In this document: positions 1-7,483 of the stretch, one piece after another
How the letters are laid out: each line of letters starts with the position of its first letter
How positions within the stretch are numbered: position 1 is the stretch's first letter
DNA from: an uncultured Pelagibacteraceae bacterium
GTDB taxonomy: Bacteria; Pseudomonadota; Alphaproteobacteria; Pelagibacterales; Pelagibacteraceae
Assembly (NCBI GenBank): GCA_902514745.1
Contig: CABXRX010000003.1
Span: 1 to 61,423, forward strand
Direction: 5' to 3'
DNA length: 61,423 bases
Position numbers and translations under genes: made by a program
The notes under the pieces: model-generated
What the model was told of the DNA's origin: nothing
Databases searched by the model: none
Seen by the model: the letters and a program-made list of their open reading frames with translations, nothing else

Positions 1-362
1 TTTGTAAGGAATCGAATTGTAATTTTTATACTTTCATTTTGTTTTTGTTCATTTGAGTACCAATCTGTAATGATAATTCCACCACTATAATTTACAGAAG
101 AGAGAGGCATAAAATCAATTACATCAAGAGAAGCTCTCCATAATTCGTTAGAACTTGCAAACTCAAAAACGCCACCTTTGGATCCACCGAATTGATCATT
201 TAGTTTAAAACCTCTTCCTTCTTCAAGATTTTTTTTTACTCTTTCTGCTGGATCGGCTGGAAACTTTCTGGCATCACCTCCTGGAAGTTTTCCATTACAT
301 CCAAGCAATAAAAAAGAGAATATTGCAATAAAGCTCAATATTTTGATGTTTTTTATAATCAT
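1..362 (-). CDS. DUF3576-type lipoprotein, 3' part outside the window
   Basis: The reading frame starts with ATG at 362 and stays open to the window edge, so only the first 120 residues are visible. The N-terminus has two lysines, a hydrophobic stretch and a lipobox-like LLLGC (Cys near residue 22), which indicates an outer- or inner-membrane lipoprotein processed by signal peptidase II. The mature part, with KLPGGDARKFPADPAERV and a WRASLDVIDFMPLSSVNYSG segment, matches my memory of the alphaproteobacterial DUF3576 family. The function is unknown. It is divergent from the porin gene and shares a 201-nt spacer with it. The family call is from memory of the motif, not a search. Confidence 0.75.
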   Translation of the reverse strand, partial: MIIKNIKILSFIAIFSFLLLGCNGKLPGGDARKFPADPAERVKKNLEEGRGFKLNDQFGGSKGGVFEFASSNELWRASLDVIDFMPLSSVNYSGGIIITDWYSNEQKQNESIKITIRFLT

Positions 363-433
363 ATTGGTATTTTTTGAAAATCTTATACAATAATTAAGTA
401 ATTTTGCCTAAATTTATTAAAAAACCATAAATT

Positions 434-493
434 TGTTGCAAAAATACAACACTACTCATTTTTTTTTGAATATAGTTAATATTAGCCTAAATA
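434..493 (+). promoter_or_regulatory. Candidate promoter and dyad upstream of the porin gene
   Basis: A dyad TGTTG-N8-CAACA lies at 434-451. A possible sigma70-type promoter follows: TTGAAT at 466-471, 16-nt spacer, TAAATA at 488-493. This would give an approximately 65-nt leader ending in a strong AAAGGAG ribosome-binding site just before ATG 564. Another possible -10 (TATATA) is further downstream. The rest of the 363-563 spacer shows no gene. Confidence 0.4.
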
Positions 494-563
494 TCAATTT
501 ACCATCATATATAAACTGCCTGTTTATTATTAATAATAACAATTAAATAAAGGAGTAATTAAT

Positions 564-1520
564 ATGAACAAATTTAAGAAAATAGGTTTAACTGCTTTAG
601 CAGCTTCACTTGTTTCTGTTTCAGCGCATGCAGGTGCTATGTCTGTAGCTGGATCAGCTTCAATGAATGCAGGTGCTTACAGTGGTGAAGGTCACAATGG
701 AGGAACTACTTTCTCTATGGGTAACCAATTAACTTTTACTGGTTCAGGTGAGCTAGATAATGGTATGACTGTATCACTTTCATTTATCCAAGATGAAGGA
801 ACAGCTACATTTGATAACCACAGTGTATCAGTTAGTTCTGATGGTATGGGTACTTTAGTACTACATGGTCAAGGTGGTGGTTCAGCTACTTCAGCTATGG
901 ACGCTACAGCAGCTGGTAACCTTTGGGATACTTTTGACGGTACAGGGTTAGCAACTGGTGTTACACATACTAACTCAGCGCCTGGTACAAATGCATTTAT
1001 GTACACTTTGCCTGAAATTATGGATGGTGTAGCTATAAACGCATCTTATGAGCCTCAAGCTTCTGGAAACACTAATGATTCTGGAACTGGTTGGTCTGTA
1101 ACTTATACTGGTATAGAAGGTTTAACAGCTATCTACAGTATATCTGACGAAGTAGGAACAACTTCTGCTTTATCAGGTGAACAAACAGCTTGGAAATTAG
1201 CTTATGTTTACGGTTCAATAACTGCTACTGCAACTGGAAGTGATTTTGATGTACAAACAGCTTCTAGCGACCAAGATGTTTCATCTTATGCAGTTTCTTA
1301 CACAGTATCTGATGAACTATCAGTTACTTACGGTACAGAAACAATCGAAAGTGGAACTGCTGGAGATCAAGATGCTGAATACAATAAGCTAAGTGCGTCT
1401 TATGTTTCAGGTGGAATGACTGTTTCAGCGGCATTAGCTCAAGCTGAAAACATTGACCACAGCACAAACGCTAACGCAGACCTTGATTACTGGTCTCTTG
1501 GCTTTGCATTTGCATTCTAA
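564..1520 (+). CDS. Porin-like outer membrane beta-barrel protein
   Basis: A 318-residue secreted protein. Residues 1-23 form a typical signal peptide (two lysine clusters, hydrophobic core, AHA cleavage site). The mature chain is rich in Gly, Ser, Thr, Ala and Asp, with alternating polar/apolar strands, and ends in an aromatic strand (WSLGFAFAF) with C-terminal Phe, the usual outer-membrane insertion signal for Gram-negative porins. It probably forms a general diffusion pore for small nutrients. It has one of the strongest Shine-Dalgarno sequences in the window and its own terminator at 1544-1570, consistent with high expression. Codons such as GCT, GGT and ACT are enriched compared with neighbours. 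Substrate preference cannot be read from the sequence. Confidence 0.8.
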   Translation: MNKFKKIGLTALAASLVSVSAHAGAMSVAGSASMNAGAYSGEGHNGGTTFSMGNQLTFTGSGELDNGMTVSLSFIQDEGTATFDNHSVSVSSDGMGTLVLHGQGGGSATSAMDATAAGNLWDTFDGTGLATGVTHTNSAPGTNAFMYTLPEIMDGVAINASYEPQASGNTNDSGTGWSVTYTGIEGLTAIYSISDEVGTTSALSGEQTAWKLAYVYGSITATATGSDFDVQTASSDQDVSSYAVSYTVSDELSVTYGTETIESGTAGDQDAEYNKLSASYVSGGMTVSAALAQAENIDHSTNANADLDYWSLGFAFAF

Positions 1521-1543
1521 TTTAATTTAGATACAAATTATAT

Positions 1544-1575
1544 TAAAAGGGCCCCTTTTTAGGGGCCTTTTTTTT
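1544..1575. terminator. Rho-independent terminator between the porin and the ThiE-like gene
   Basis: GGCCCC-TTTTTA-GGGGCC hairpin flanked by A-runs on the left and an 8-T run on the right. It is placed directly after the porin stop and just before the stop of the convergent gene, so it can serve both strands. Confidence 0.9.
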
Positions 1576-2092
1576 ATTCAAAATAAGATATCCCAGCAAA
1601 ATCATACTGATTTAAAAGAGAAAGTTTTTTTTTATTTTTTTCTGAAATTCCACCAAGCACAACAATATCTTTCACGGTAAGTTTAGAGAGTAGTTTAAAT
1701 CTATTAATTCCCAAAAAATTTTTATTTTTTTTAAACAAAGAAGATAAAAAAATTTTTTTTACTTTTTGATTTTCTTTTATTCTGATTTCTTTTAGGTTGT
1801 GTGCTGATCCAATAATTTTGAAGTTTTTCTTATAAGAGTAAGCTAAGTGCTTTAAGCTTTTATTAAAAGCTGGAATATAAGCACCATCCAAATCAAGTTT
1901 AATAGCTAATTTAATATTATTTGACAAATAAAACTTAATAGATTTTTTTTTACAATATCTTTTTATTTTTAGAATAATTGTTTGGTCTATTGGCTTTGAT
2001 GAGTAGTTTCTATAAATTATTACGGTTTGTTTATCTTGTTTATCGATATTATTTGTGTCAAATTTATTAATAAAGTAATATTTTCTCATCAT
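1574..2092 (-). CDS. ThiE/TenI-like TIM-barrel protein (thiamine phosphate synthase family)
   Basis: About 172 residues, shorter than the usual 200-220 of ThiE. Recognisable family signatures are DLDGAYIP (ThiE: ADGVHLGQ), IIGSAHNLKEI (ThiE: IGxSxHxxxE) and the C-terminal VVLGGISEKN (ALGGI phosphate loop). ThiE joins HMP-pyrophosphate to thiazole phosphate in thiamine synthesis; SAR11 is known to need exogenous HMP precursor. The loop that binds pyrophosphate is poorly conserved, so a TenI-like or divergent role is possible. Three Met codons compete: one at 2104 would overlap the divergent neighbour, while those at 2092 and 2089 would not; I prefer 2092. Tandem Lys/Phe-rich stretches reflect extreme AT content. 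Confidence 0.65.
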   Translation of the reverse strand: MMRKYYFINKFDTNNIDKQDKQTVIIYRNYSSKPIDQTIILKIKRYCKKKSIKFYLSNNIKLAIKLDLDGAYIPAFNKSLKHLAYSYKKNFKIIGSAHNLKEIRIKENQKVKKIFLSSLFKKNKNFLGINRFKLLSKLTVKDIVVLGGISEKNKKKLSLLNQYDFAGISYFE

Positions 2093-2098
2093 ATAAAT

Positions 2099-2758
2099 AT
2101 GCATAATACTATTAAAAATTTATTAGACATCGAAAATAATATTAAAGTTTATCTTAGCAAATTAAATATTAATAATAATCCTAAAATTGTTGCGGTATCA
2201 AAGACTTTTAAAATTGATAGAGTCTTACCTCTTATAGAGCATGGCCATGTAGATTATGGTGAAAACAAAGTTCAGGAAGCAGTTGAAAAATGGACAGAAA
2301 TTAAAAAAAAAAAATCACAGGTAAGATTGCATATGATTGGTAAATTACAAACTAACAAAGTAAAATTTGCTGTTCAAATATTTGATTATATTCATTCAGT
2401 AGACAGTATTAAACTCGCAAAAAAGATTGTGGATGAACAAAATAAAATAAATAAAAAAATCAAAATATTTTTACAAGTTAATATTGGAGACGAAAATCAA
2501 AAATCAGGAATTCATAAAAAAGAAGTTAGCCAATTAGTTTCTTATTGCAAAGAAATTGATTTAGATTTAATTGGCTTGATGTGTATTCCACCGGTAGATA
2601 TTGATCCTGAGAGATATTTTGAAGAGATGAATAAACTGAATAAAAATCTGAATTTTTCAGAATTAAGTATGGGAATGTCCTCTGATTATCTTAAAGCTGC
2701 CAAACATCATTCAACATATGTTAGAATTGGATCTAGTATTTTTGGCCAGAGATCTTAA
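2099..2758 (+). CDS. Pyridoxal phosphate homeostasis protein (YggS/PLPBP family)
   Basis: 219 residues when started at ATG 2099; the longer open frame from 2027 adds residues without family similarity and would run deep into the divergent gene. Family marks are AVSKTF with the PLP-binding Lys near residue 35, YGENKVQEA around 53-61, HMIGKLQTNK in the middle, GLMCIPP, SMGMSSDYLKAA and the final VRIGSSIFG. YggS binds PLP without known catalysis and buffers vitamin B6 and amino/keto-acid pools in the cytosol. The 3' end overlaps the convergent L,D-transpeptidase by 4 nt through a shared TTAA, in which each strand uses TAA. Confidence 0.92.
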   Translation: MHNTIKNLLDIENNIKVYLSKLNINNNPKIVAVSKTFKIDRVLPLIEHGHVDYGENKVQEAVEKWTEIKKKKSQVRLHMIGKLQTNKVKFAVQIFDYIHSVDSIKLAKKIVDEQNKINKKIKIFLQVNIGDENQKSGIHKKEVSQLVSYCKEIDLDLIGLMCIPPVDIDPERYFEEMNKLNKNLNFSELSMGMSSDYLKAAKHHSTYVRIGSSIFGQRS

Positions 2759-3249
2759 GATATTTTTATTTTAGAATTTTTTTTAATTAATTTTAGCATA
2801 ATCAAAAAATCTTTTTCCTTTAAAGCTACACATCCTGCTGTTGGTTTATAATCTTTAGTTAAGTGAATAAAAATACAACTACCTTTACCAGTAATAGGCT
2901 TATTAAAGTTGTACTTAATTGGAATTAGGAAATCATATTTATAATCTTTTCTTTTTAATTTTTCATGTTTAACTTTTTTTTCTATTTTAAAAATTTTATT
3001 ATATTTTTTTGGAAAACGCACATCATCACACCAACCCATATCTTTTTTAATTTCGATGCACTTTAATAAAGTAGACGGTTTTTCCTTGCGATCTTTCCTA
3101 AAATAAAGATTTTCAATCTCAAAGGTTCCTTTTGGTGTTTTTTTATCTCCTTCTTTTTTGTTTTTTGTAGATCCTTTTTTTCCTATACAACACCTAAATT
3201 TAAATTCATCTATTTGAAGAGTATGTTTATTTTTGACTGAAATTGTCAT
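2755..3249 (-). CDS. L,D-transpeptidase (YkuD domain) family protein
   Basis: 164 residues carrying the YkuD catalytic signature: His129 in IFIHLT and Cys140 in TAGCVAL, the HxnTxGCxxL layout of L,D-transpeptidases that crosslink or anchor peptidoglycan. Upstream are the KTPKGTF substrate-side motif and DMGWCDD. There is no signal peptide or transmembrane segment, which is common in the short alphaproteobacterial group of this family, so the compartment of action is unclear. The start ATG 3249 is only 12 nt from the divergent regulator gene start; the stop is shared with yggS. Confidence 0.85.
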   Translation of the reverse strand: MTISVKNKHTLQIDEFKFRCCIGKKGSTKNKKEGDKKTPKGTFEIENLYFRKDRKEKPSTLLKCIEIKKDMGWCDDVRFPKKYNKIFKIEKKVKHEKLKRKDYKYDFLIPIKYNFNKPITGKGSCIFIHLTKDYKPTAGCVALKEKDFLIMLKLIKKNSKIKIS

Positions 3250-3261
3250 ATTCTCTTTTTT

Positions 3262-3825
3262 GTGAGTACTCAGAATTTAATAATATATAAGTTTACACCA
3301 TTATATCACATTCTTGAAGAACTTGGTTTAGATTTAAATTTTAAGTTAAGTTTTGCAGATAGTGAGAATTCTTTAAAAGACAAAATAAAAAATCAAAGTA
3401 ATTATTTGGTTATTTCAAGAAAAAAATATTTAGATATTGATAATCAATTAGTTTTAGAAAATACACCAATCAAAATTTTTAAATTAGTTGAAAAAATAAA
3501 TATTGAATTATTAAGATTACAATTTAACAGCCAATCTCAAGTGAAAATTAAAAAATATACTATTGATCTAAATTCAAGAGAAATAACAATTAATAATACC
3601 AGACTAAAGTTGACTGAAAAAGAAATTAATACGATTAGTTATTTATCAAAATTAAATAAGCCGGTCAGTGTTGATGAATTGCAAGAAAAAGTTTGGAGTT
3701 ATCAATCTGATATTGAGACTCATACTGTTGAGACACATATCTATCGATTAAGAAAAAAATTTTTAGATACTTTCGATGATAATGAATTTATTATTAGTAA
3801 AAAAAATGGTTATCAAATTAAATAA
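3262..3825 (+). CDS. OmpR/PhoB-type winged-helix DNA-binding protein
   Basis: 187 residues beginning with GTG. Residues about 105-187 form a trans_reg_C winged helix: LTEKEINTISYL, KPVSVDELQEKVW and the recognition-helix segment HTVETHIYRLRKKF, then a wing ending KKNGYQI. The N-terminal 90 residues resemble the size of a response-regulator receiver but I see no conserved acidic pocket or phospho-acceptor Asp/Lys arrangement, so it may be a degenerate receiver that works without phosphorylation. No histidine kinase gene is nearby. The last 20 nt overlap the arfA-like gene in another frame. Confidence 0.8.
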   Translation: MSTQNLIIYKFTPLYHILEELGLDLNFKLSFADSENSLKDKIKNQSNYLVISRKKYLDIDNQLVLENTPIKIFKLVEKINIELLRLQFNSQSQVKIKKYTIDLNSREITINNTRLKLTEKEINTISYLSKLNKPVSVDELQEKVWSYQSDIETHTVETHIYRLRKKFLDTFDDNEFIISKKNGYQIK

Positions 3826-3925
3826 GAAAAACCCAATAGCTAAAGATCTATTTACCAAAAAATATAAGCCAAAAGTAGTAAAGCCTAAAAAGGGTAAGGG
3901 AAGTTTTAAAAGAAAAAAAATTTGA
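3806..3925 (+). CDS. arfA: ArfA-like alternative ribosome-rescue factor (small gene)
   Basis: A 39-residue basic peptide, too short for most ORF filters. It contains NPIAKDL, then a segment ending in KPKKGKGSFKRKK. This follows the ArfA pattern (E. coli: an N-AIEALLHDPLFRQRV helix followed by NKKGKGSYMRK). ArfA occupies the empty mRNA channel of stalled ribosomes and recruits RF2 to free them when tmRNA fails. The gene starts at ATG 3806 inside the 3' end of the winged-helix gene (20-nt overlap, different frame) and stops 2 nt before the convergent kinase gene. Unlike E. coli arfA, the peptide ends just after the KGKGSF motif at a normal stop codon. The call rests on motif memory. Confidence 0.75.
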   Translation: MVIKLNKKNPIAKDLFTKKYKPKVVKPKKGKGSFKRKKI

Positions 3926-3927
3926 GC

Positions 3928-4857
3928 TTATAGTCTTGCACCAATTTGTTGTATTACTCTTGATGACATTTCAGTACCTTTTTCCAAACATTCTTTCATT
4001 GGAAATTTATTAATGTACCCATGAAGAAATCCAGCAGCAAACAGATCGCCAGCACCTGTAAGGTCAATAATTTTAAGATTTTGTTGAATATCACTTTCAA
4101 AAATATCTTCACCCTTAACTACAATTGCACCTTTTTCACCTCTTGTTACGACTATTAATTTATTAAGTCGTTTTGAAAAATCTATAACTTCGTTAAAATT
4201 TTTTGCTTCAATTAAAGAAGTAATCTCTTGTTCATTAGCAAAAGTTATATCTAGTTTGTTTTTTACTAAGTTTAAAAAATGAGGTTTATGTCTATCCACA
4301 CAAAATAGATCAGAGAGCGACATGGCTACTTTATTTGCATTGTTAATAGCTTTATCAAACGCTTTCTTGGGCTCTCCTTCATCCCATAAGTAACCCTCTA
4401 AAAATATTATCTCACTTTTTTTAATTGCATTAGAACTAACATCATTTTCATTTATTTTTCCTGCTGTTCCTAAAAATGTACACATTGTTCTCTCTGAGTC
4501 TGGAGTAACTAATATTAAACAAGTGCCTGTTGGTAATTCCTCCTTCTTTTTTGTGTAAAAATATTCCACTTTTTCTTTTTTTAGACCTTCTTCATATTTA
4601 TCACCAAAGTCGTCATCAGAAACTTTTCCTATAAAACCTACTTTGTCACCAAGTTGAGATAATCCAACTATAGAATTTGCTACAGAACCTCCAGAAACAG
4701 TTTTTTCAATTTTAAGATTTGTTAATAAATTTTTGAATTCATTTTCCTCAAAAAATAGTTTCATTGTACTCTTTGTAAGATTATTTTGTTCAATGAAACT
4801 GTCATTTACTTTACAAATGACATCAACTATTGCATTTCCTATTCCTAGAATTTTCAT
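3928..4857 (-). CDS. PfkB-family sugar/nucleoside kinase, probably adenosine kinase
   Basis: 309 residues, the normal length. PfkB marks are GIGNAIVDV at the N-terminus, GGSVANSIVGLSQLG near residue 57, FIGKVSDDDFG, and the C-terminal DLTGAGDLFAAGF with the catalytic Asp near residue 271 and the anion hole of GAGD. Overall it resembles the alphaproteobacterial adenosine kinase group, which phosphorylates adenosine to AMP with ATP and helps purine salvage; other sugar specificity cannot be excluded. It is the last gene of a minus-strand run (grpE to here) and begins 1 nt after the nth stop codon. Confidence 0.8.
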   Translation of the reverse strand: MKILGIGNAIVDVICKVNDSFIEQNNLTKSTMKLFFEENEFKNLLTNLKIEKTVSGGSVANSIVGLSQLGDKVGFIGKVSDDDFGDKYEEGLKKEKVEYFYTKKKEELPTGTCLILVTPDSERTMCTFLGTAGKINENDVSSNAIKKSEIIFLEGYLWDEGEPKKAFDKAINNANKVAMSLSDLFCVDRHKPHFLNLVKNKLDITFANEQEITSLIEAKNFNEVIDFSKRLNKLIVVTRGEKGAIVVKGEDIFESDIQQNLKIIDLTGAGDLFAAGFLHGYINKFPMKECLEKGTEMSSRVIQQIGARL

Positions 4858-4858
4858 A

Positions 4859-5512
4859 TTATGCTTTTTGGGTAATAACAGGTTTTTTTCTATTTGGGTA
4901 GCACGTAGTGCATATTTTGCATGTTAAACCATAACAATCTCTTGCCTTGCAATATTCTCTACCATAAAAAATTATTTGCAAATGAAGCTTAGACCAAGTT
5001 TTCTTTGGAAATATTCGTTTTAAATCTTTTTCAGTTTGAGCTACATTTTTTCCATTTGTTAAACCCCATCTTTGAGAAAGTCTATGAATATGGGTATCAA
5101 CTGCGAAAGCTGGATATCCGAAACCCTGGGACATCACTACACTCGCTGTTTTATGGCCAACACCAGGGAGTTTTTCAAGCTCTTCAAAAGTTTTAGGAAC
5201 TTTTCCGTTATGTTTTTCTAAAACTTGTTTTGACATTAAGTAAATACTTTTTGCTTTAACTCTAAAAATACCAATTTTTTTTATTAATTTTTCAATTTTT
5301 TTTCTTCCTAATTTTACAAAGTGTTCTGGTTTGAAATACTTTGGGTATATATTTTTTGTTACATTGTTAACATTTACATCTGTACATTGAGCCGAAAGAA
5401 GTACAGAAATTAATAGTGTAAAAGTATTCTTACTTTTTAAAGGAATTGGTGCTTTAGGATAAATTTTATTTAAAGTTTTAATTATTATTTTTGCTTTTTG
5501 TTTTTCATTCAT
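4859..5512 (-). CDS. nth: Endonuclease III (DNA glycosylase/AP lyase)
   Basis: 217 residues. The helix-hairpin-helix LPGVGHKTA spans about 115-123 with the catalytic Lys121, followed by the catalytic Asp139 in AVDTHIHR. The enzyme removes oxidised pyrimidines and cleaves the abasic site. The C-terminal cluster region is unusual: cysteines at 188, 193, 198, 201 and 204 (Cx4Cx4Cx2Cx2C). The standard layout is Cx6Cx2Cx5C; first, third and last positions match, but the second ligand position is Gly. Its ATG overlaps the dapB stop by one base (TAATG), suggesting translational coupling. Confidence 0.93.
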   Translation of the reverse strand: MNEKQKAKIIIKTLNKIYPKAPIPLKSKNTFTLLISVLLSAQCTDVNVNNVTKNIYPKYFKPEHFVKLGRKKIEKLIKKIGIFRVKAKSIYLMSKQVLEKHNGKVPKTFEELEKLPGVGHKTASVVMSQGFGYPAFAVDTHIHRLSQRWGLTNGKNVAQTEKDLKRIFPKKTWSKLHLQIIFYGREYCKARDCYGLTCKICTTCYPNRKKPVITQKA

Positions 5513-6288
5513 TATGAAAAATTAAGCAAATCTCTCATAGAATATAAACCCGGTTTCTTTTTCATTAACCATTTAGAGGCGGTTAGAGCTCCATCTGAGT
5601 AAAGCGCTCTATCAAAAGCTTCGTGGTTTAATGTAATTATTTCTTTTCCACTTGAGAATTTCACTTCGTGTTCACCTATAATTTCACCTCTTCTAATTGA
5701 ATTAAAATTAATTTTTTTTCCATAAGGAAAAGATTTTTTATTTAAAAATTTTTTACCAATTAAATTGTATAAATTTTTATTTTTTCCATCTGCAATTCCT
5801 TTACCAAGCATTAACGCAGTACCAGATGGATAGTCTTTTTTATGTTTATGATGTACTTCAAATATTTTACTTAAATATTCATCATTTAGTGATTTTGATG
5901 CAATTTCAGTTAAATACATTAATAAATTTACACCTAAGCTCATGTTGCCAGCTTTTAAAATAGGTATCTTTTTTGAATATTTTTTAATTTGATTTTCTTG
6001 GCTCCTAGTAAATCCTGTAGTACCAATTACTACTTTTTTTCTTAGTTTTGATGCTATTTTTAATATCTCAAGGGTGCAATTTGGTACTGTAAAATCAATA
6101 ATTACGTCAGTTTTTTTAAAGGCTTTATCAGAATTTAATTCAGGTTTAATTCCATTAAATGTTTTATTTACTGGTCTATTTTCTGTAAGTGCAACTAACT
6201 TAAAATTTTTATTTTTCTTTGAAGATTTGATGAGTTGTTGACCCATTCTGCCCATGCATCCTGAGATCGCTAAATTAATATTTTTCAT
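5512..6288 (-). CDS. dapB: 4-hydroxy-tetrahydrodipicolinate reductase
   Basis: 258 residues. The N-terminal Rossmann loop GCMGRMG (residues 10-16) binds NAD(P)H; VIGTTGF (88-93) and the active-site block EVHHKHKKDYPSGTA (residues 144-158, with His146/147 and Lys151) are characteristic of DapB. It reduces hydroxy-tetrahydrodipicolinate to tetrahydrodipicolinate in the lysine/diaminopimelate pathway, which also feeds peptidoglycan; lysA at 49846-51060 encodes the last step. It lies 35 nt downstream of dnaJ and is coupled to nth, so it may be cotranscribed with the chaperone genes. Confidence 0.96.
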   Translation of the reverse strand: MKNINLAISGCMGRMGQQLIKSSKKNKNFKLVALTENRPVNKTFNGIKPELNSDKAFKKTDVIIDFTVPNCTLEILKIASKLRKKVVIGTTGFTRSQENQIKKYSKKIPILKAGNMSLGVNLLMYLTEIASKSLNDEYLSKIFEVHHKHKKDYPSGTALMLGKGIADGKNKNLYNLIGKKFLNKKSFPYGKKINFNSIRRGEIIGEHEVKFSSGKEIITLNHEAFDRALYSDGALTASKWLMKKKPGLYSMRDLLNFS

Positions 6289-6323
6289 TTATAAATATTA
6301 ACTCTTTTTAGGAGATTAGTCTT

Positions 6324-7451
6324 TTAGTTTTTCCAGAAATCTTTTGCTTTTTGAAAAAACTTTTTTATGCTTGGATTTGACTTGTCGTTTTCAATTTCTC
6401 TAAATTGCTCTAGTAAGTCTTTTTGTTTTTTATTCAAATATACTGGCACTTCTGTTTTGACTTGAACATACAAGTCACCAAAATCACCTCTTCTCATAAA
6501 TGGCATTCCCTTACCTTTTAATCTAAATTGTTTACCATTTTGTGTTCCATCAGGAATTTTTATTTTTGCTTTTCCACCGTCAATAGTTGGAATTTCAATA
6601 GTAGTTCCTAATGCAGCATCAGCTAGAGAAATTGGAAATTCAAAAAATAAATTTTCATCTGATCTTTTAAATAAGTCATGGGAATGAACGTTGATAAATA
6701 AATATAGGTCACCTGTTGCTCCACCTCTGCTACCTGCTTCACCTTTACCTGCTAATCTAATTCTTGTTCCGTCGTCAACACCTTTAGGAATTGTAACTGA
6801 TATTTTCTTAGAGGCTTGTTTCTTACCCTGTCCATTACAGTCATTACACGGATTTGTAATTTCCTCCCCATTACCATTACATTGTGGGCACGTTTGTTGA
6901 ACTGTGAAAAAACCTTGGTTAGATCTTATTTTTCCATTTCCACCACAGTAAGTACATCTGTCTGGAGAGTGACCGGGTTTTGAACCATTCCCTTTACAAG
7001 TGTTACATTTTTCTGATGTTGAAAATTTAATATCTTGTTTTTTTCCTTGGTAAGCTTCTTCAAGTGTGATTGATAAATCATATCTTAGATCTGAGCCTCT
7101 GTTATTAGAACTTCTATTTCTTGATCTGCCACCACCACCAAAATCACCAAAAAAATCTTCGAAAATATCTGAAAAATCTGCTCCACCAAATCCACCAAAA
7201 CCACCGCCTTGTCTTCCACCCCCATTTTCAAAGGCCGCATGACCAAAATTATCATAGTTTTGTTTTTTTTCTTTATCTGAAAGAATTCCGTAAGCTTCAC
7301 TGGCTTCTTTGAATTTATCTTCTGCAACCTTATCACCAGGATTTTTGTCAGGATGATATTTAACAGCAAGTTTTCTATAAGCTGATTTTAGTTCGTCTGG
7401 GGATGCACTTTTACCAACACCTAAAACATCGTAAAAATCTCTTTTAGCCAT
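6324..7451 (-). CDS. dnaJ: Chaperone DnaJ (Hsp40)
   Basis: 375 residues with all class-I DnaJ parts in order: J domain 1-70 with HPD at 33-35, Gly/Phe-rich region about 76-110, four CxxCxGxG zinc motifs ([32 protein letters not shown]) about 149-215, and the C-terminal substrate-binding domains. It delivers clients to DnaK and stimulates its ATPase in the cytosol. It is 32 nt downstream of dnaK in the same direction, so it is very likely in the same transcript. Confidence 0.98.
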   Translation of the reverse strand: MAKRDFYDVLGVGKSASPDELKSAYRKLAVKYHPDKNPGDKVAEDKFKEASEAYGILSDKEKKQNYDNFGHAAFENGGGRQGGGFGGFGGADFSDIFEDFFGDFGGGGRSRNRSSNNRGSDLRYDLSITLEEAYQGKKQDIKFSTSEKCNTCKGNGSKPGHSPDRCTYCGGNGKIRSNQGFFTVQQTCPQCNGNGEEITNPCNDCNGQGKKQASKKISVTIPKGVDDGTRIRLAGKGEAGSRGGATGDLYLFINVHSHDLFKRSDENLFFEFPISLADAALGTTIEIPTIDGGKAKIKIPDGTQNGKQFRLKGKGMPFMRRGDFGDLYVQVKTEVPVYLNKKQKDLLEQFREIENDKSNPSIKKFFQKAKDFWKN

Positions 7452-7483
7452 AAGTTACTTTGAGATAATTGTTGTTGAAAGTT

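Noticed and set aside
2027-2098. Longer N-terminus of the YggS-like protein
   Set aside because: The extra residues are unlike the family and would overlap the divergent ThiE-like gene; ATG 2099 fits the family start.
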